Source: Hymenobacter jeollabukensis (GTDB lineage: Bacteria > Bacteroidota > Bacteroidia > Cytophagales > Hymenobacteraceae). Taken from it: a stretch of 64,000 nucleotides of DNA. The notes below the pieces were generated by a model that had not been told where the DNA came from, searched no databases, and saw nothing but the letters and a program-made list of their open reading frames with translations. The stretch covers positions 558,001-622,000 of the forward strand of contig NZ_VAJM01000001.1 in the NCBI RefSeq assembly GCF_005771675.1. The letters are read 5' to 3'. A program made the translations under genes and the position numbers. Of this stretch, positions 63,045 through 64,000 are shown piece after piece; position 1 is the first letter of the stretch; each line of letters begins with the position of its first letter.

Positions 63045-63510
63045 CGCAAGTGATGCGCCGCCCCACCGCTGCGCCCGCAAGGGCGGAGAGGAAAGTCCGG
63101 GCAACGCAGAGCACCCTGCTTCCTAACGGGAAGGACGGCGGCTGGGAACGGCCGCCGGACAGCCAGTGCCACAGAAAACTACCGCCGGGCGGTGGAATGG
63201 TGATTGGTGAACTAGTGAGTCAATCGTCCAACGACACTCACCATTTCACAATTTCACCACCTCACCATCCGGTAAGGGTGAAAAGGTGCGGTAAGAGCGC
63301 ACCAGCGGGCGGGTGACCGTCCGGCTGGGTAAACCTCAGGGGTTGAAAGGCCAAATAGGCCGGCATGCCAGGCTTCGGCTTGGCAACGGGCGGCTCGTCC
63401 GGTCGGCGGGTAGGCTGATGGAGCCCGCGCGCGAGTTCGGGCCTAGATAAATGGTGGGGCCGCTGCCGCAAGGGGGCGGACAGAACCCGGCTTACAGGCG
63501 CATCACTGCG
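63045..63510 (+). ncRNA. rnpB: RNase P RNA, bacterial class A
   Basis: Catalytic RNA of RNase P, which trims the 5' ends of pre-tRNA. P1 pairs TGATGCGCC (about 63051) with GGCGCATCA (about 63497). Conserved core: GAGGAAAGTCCGGGC, ACAGAAA, GGTAAGGGTG, GTGCGGTAAGAGCGCACC, GGTAAACC, GGCCAAATAGG and ACAGAACCCGGCTTA. The RNA is about 466 nt, longer than the usual ~380-400. The extra length is mostly a palindromic element in the P12 position (63190-63270). A terminator follows. Confidence 0.95.
63190..63270 (+). repeat. TTTCACC/GGTGAAA palindromic element in P12 of RNase P RNA
   Basis: Left part GGTGGAATGGTGATTGGTGA (63190-63209), right part CTCACCATTTCACAATTTCAC (63238-63258, given here to 63257 as 20 bases CTCACCATTTCACAATTTCA). 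The halves are imperfect reverse complements and the centre is CAATCGTCCAACGACA. It resembles the trpG-trpD element (37287-37383), sharing ACTCACCATTTCA exactly. Confidence 0.75.
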
Positions 63511-63519
63511 TATCAGGAA

Positions 63520-63556
63520 CCGGCCGTCGTTGCATCAGCAGCGGCGGCCGGTTTTT
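63520..63556 (+). terminator. Terminator of rnpB
   Basis: CCGGCCGTCG pairs with CGGCGGCCGG (one G-T pair) around 12 nt, followed by TTTTT. Confidence 0.9.
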
Positions 63557-63632
63557 GCTTGTAGCGCGAGCCGCAGGTCAGCGAAGCTAACTTCCAGTTC
63601 GCGTATCGCTGCTTGCCGCCCGAACGCCGACT

Positions 63633-63667
63633 GTTCAACGATACGTGAGCCGAAAGTTCGCGCTACA
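63633..63667. repeat. Dispersed repeat copy B
   Basis: Reverse complement carries TGTAGCGCGAACTT, TCGGCTCACGTA and TCGTTGAAC, the same order of blocks as copy A in the trpB-trpA gap (33143-33196). It lies about 50 bp before the response-regulator start. Neighbouring 63570-63615 has related CAGTTCGCGTATCGC. Confidence 0.55.
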
Positions 63668-63721
63668 GCTCACTCCGCCCTTTTCCTTACTTTCACCCCC
63701 GACTGACCTACCCCGTTTTCC

Positions 63722-64000
63722 ATGCCCCGCATCCTCATCATCGACGACGAAAAAGCCATTCGCCACACGCTCAAGGAAATCCTGGAGTTTGAAAGCTACA
63801 CCGTCGACCAGGCCGAAGACGGGCCCGCCGGCCTCGACATGCTCATCAAGGACAAGTACGACGTGGTGCTCTGCGACGTGAAAATGCCCAAGATGGACGG
63901 CCTCGAAGTGCTGGAGCGCGCCCAGAAAATTGCCCCCGACACGGCTTTCATCATGGTTTCGGCCCACGGCAACATCGAAATGGCCGTCGACGCCACCAAG
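63722..64000 (+). CDS. NtrC/AtoC-type response regulator, 3'-truncated
   Basis: 93 residues visible, running off the window. It starts MPRILIIDDEKAIRHTLKEIL. Receiver domain: acidic pocket D8, D9, phospho-acceptor D52 (VVLCDVKMPKMDG), and the switch Ser S80 in FIMVSAHGN. The SAHGNIEMAVDATK ending is typical of NtrC-family regulators, which continue with a sigma-54 AAA+ domain and a Fis HTH, both beyond the window. The start has the usual ATG with no competing upstream Met. Confidence 0.9.
   Translation, partial: MPRILIIDDEKAIRHTLKEILEFESYTVDQAEDGPAGLDMLIKDKYDVVLCDVKMPKMDGLEVLERAQKIAPDTAFIMVSAHGNIEMAVDATK

Noticed and set aside
63050-63316. 88-aa ORF at the start of rnpB
   Set aside because: It lies within the conserved RNase P RNA and has no protein-like conservation.
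1-64000. CRISPR array, tRNA, rRNA, insertion sequence or prophage
   Set aside because: No regularly spaced direct repeats, no cloverleaf with TTC-arm motif, no transposase or integrase signature was found in any gap.

Overview
The window reads as chromosomal DNA of a GC-rich member of the Bacteroidota, most likely a Hymenobacter-like Cytophagales bacterium. The evidence is a SusC/SusD pair, four secreted proteins with C-terminal type IX secretion (T9SS) sorting domains, a small protein with a PID-CTERM-like tail, Bacteroidota-type promoters (TTTG-N19-TAnnTTTG), a DUF3078 protein, a class A RNase P RNA, and strong G/C preference at third codon positions. No rRNA, tRNA, CRISPR array, transposase or phage gene was found.

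Layout. 1-8110: heavy-metal efflux block with a truncated membrane-fusion adaptor, two paralogous CusA/CzcA-type RND pumps, and between them a small membrane protein with a potassium-channel-like pore but a degenerate filter. 8349-13513: small or hypothetical genes (an Arg/Asp/Tyr-rich disordered protein, a DUF3078 protein, a secreted barrel-like protein, a META-domain lipoprotein). 13629-17075: pyruvate carboxylase. 17378-23842: short-chain dehydrogenase with a replaced catalytic triad, photolyase, OmpA-like protein, TetR/ABC1-kinase pair, dienelactone hydrolase. 24146-27477: nidogen-domain T9SS protein and the PID-CTERM-like protein.

27601-39729 is an aromatic amino acid region on the minus strand. 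The operon trpL-trpE-G-D-C-F-B-A-aroF is preceded by a leader peptide with three consecutive Trp codons and a terminator, a textbook trp attenuator. Phenylalanine 4-hydroxylase (phhA) has a very similar, apparently unrecognised leader: a consensus promoter, a 30-codon ORF, a segment complementary to the terminator, and a strong terminator 13-14 nt before the start codon. The two leaders share almost the same geometry.

39978-51966 is a glycan-utilisation locus: secreted esterase, SusC, SusD, SusE-like lipoprotein, BadF-type sugar kinase and a T9SS-secreted GH13 alpha-amylase. 52085-62868 holds a DUF2279 protein, a DUF2027/Smr protein, an ECF sigma factor overlapping a membrane-anchored barrel protein (possible anti-sigma), a large T9SS protein, an M1 metallopeptidase and a small membrane protein. 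The window ends with rnpB and the start of an NtrC-type response regulator.

A recurring theme is imperfect palindromic elements of several types in gaps between co-directional genes (cusB-cusA, SDR-phrB, trpG-trpD, trpD-trpC, trpB-trpA). One type, rich in TTTCACC/GGTGAAA, also occupies helix P12 of the RNase P RNA and supplies the last codons and stop of trpG.
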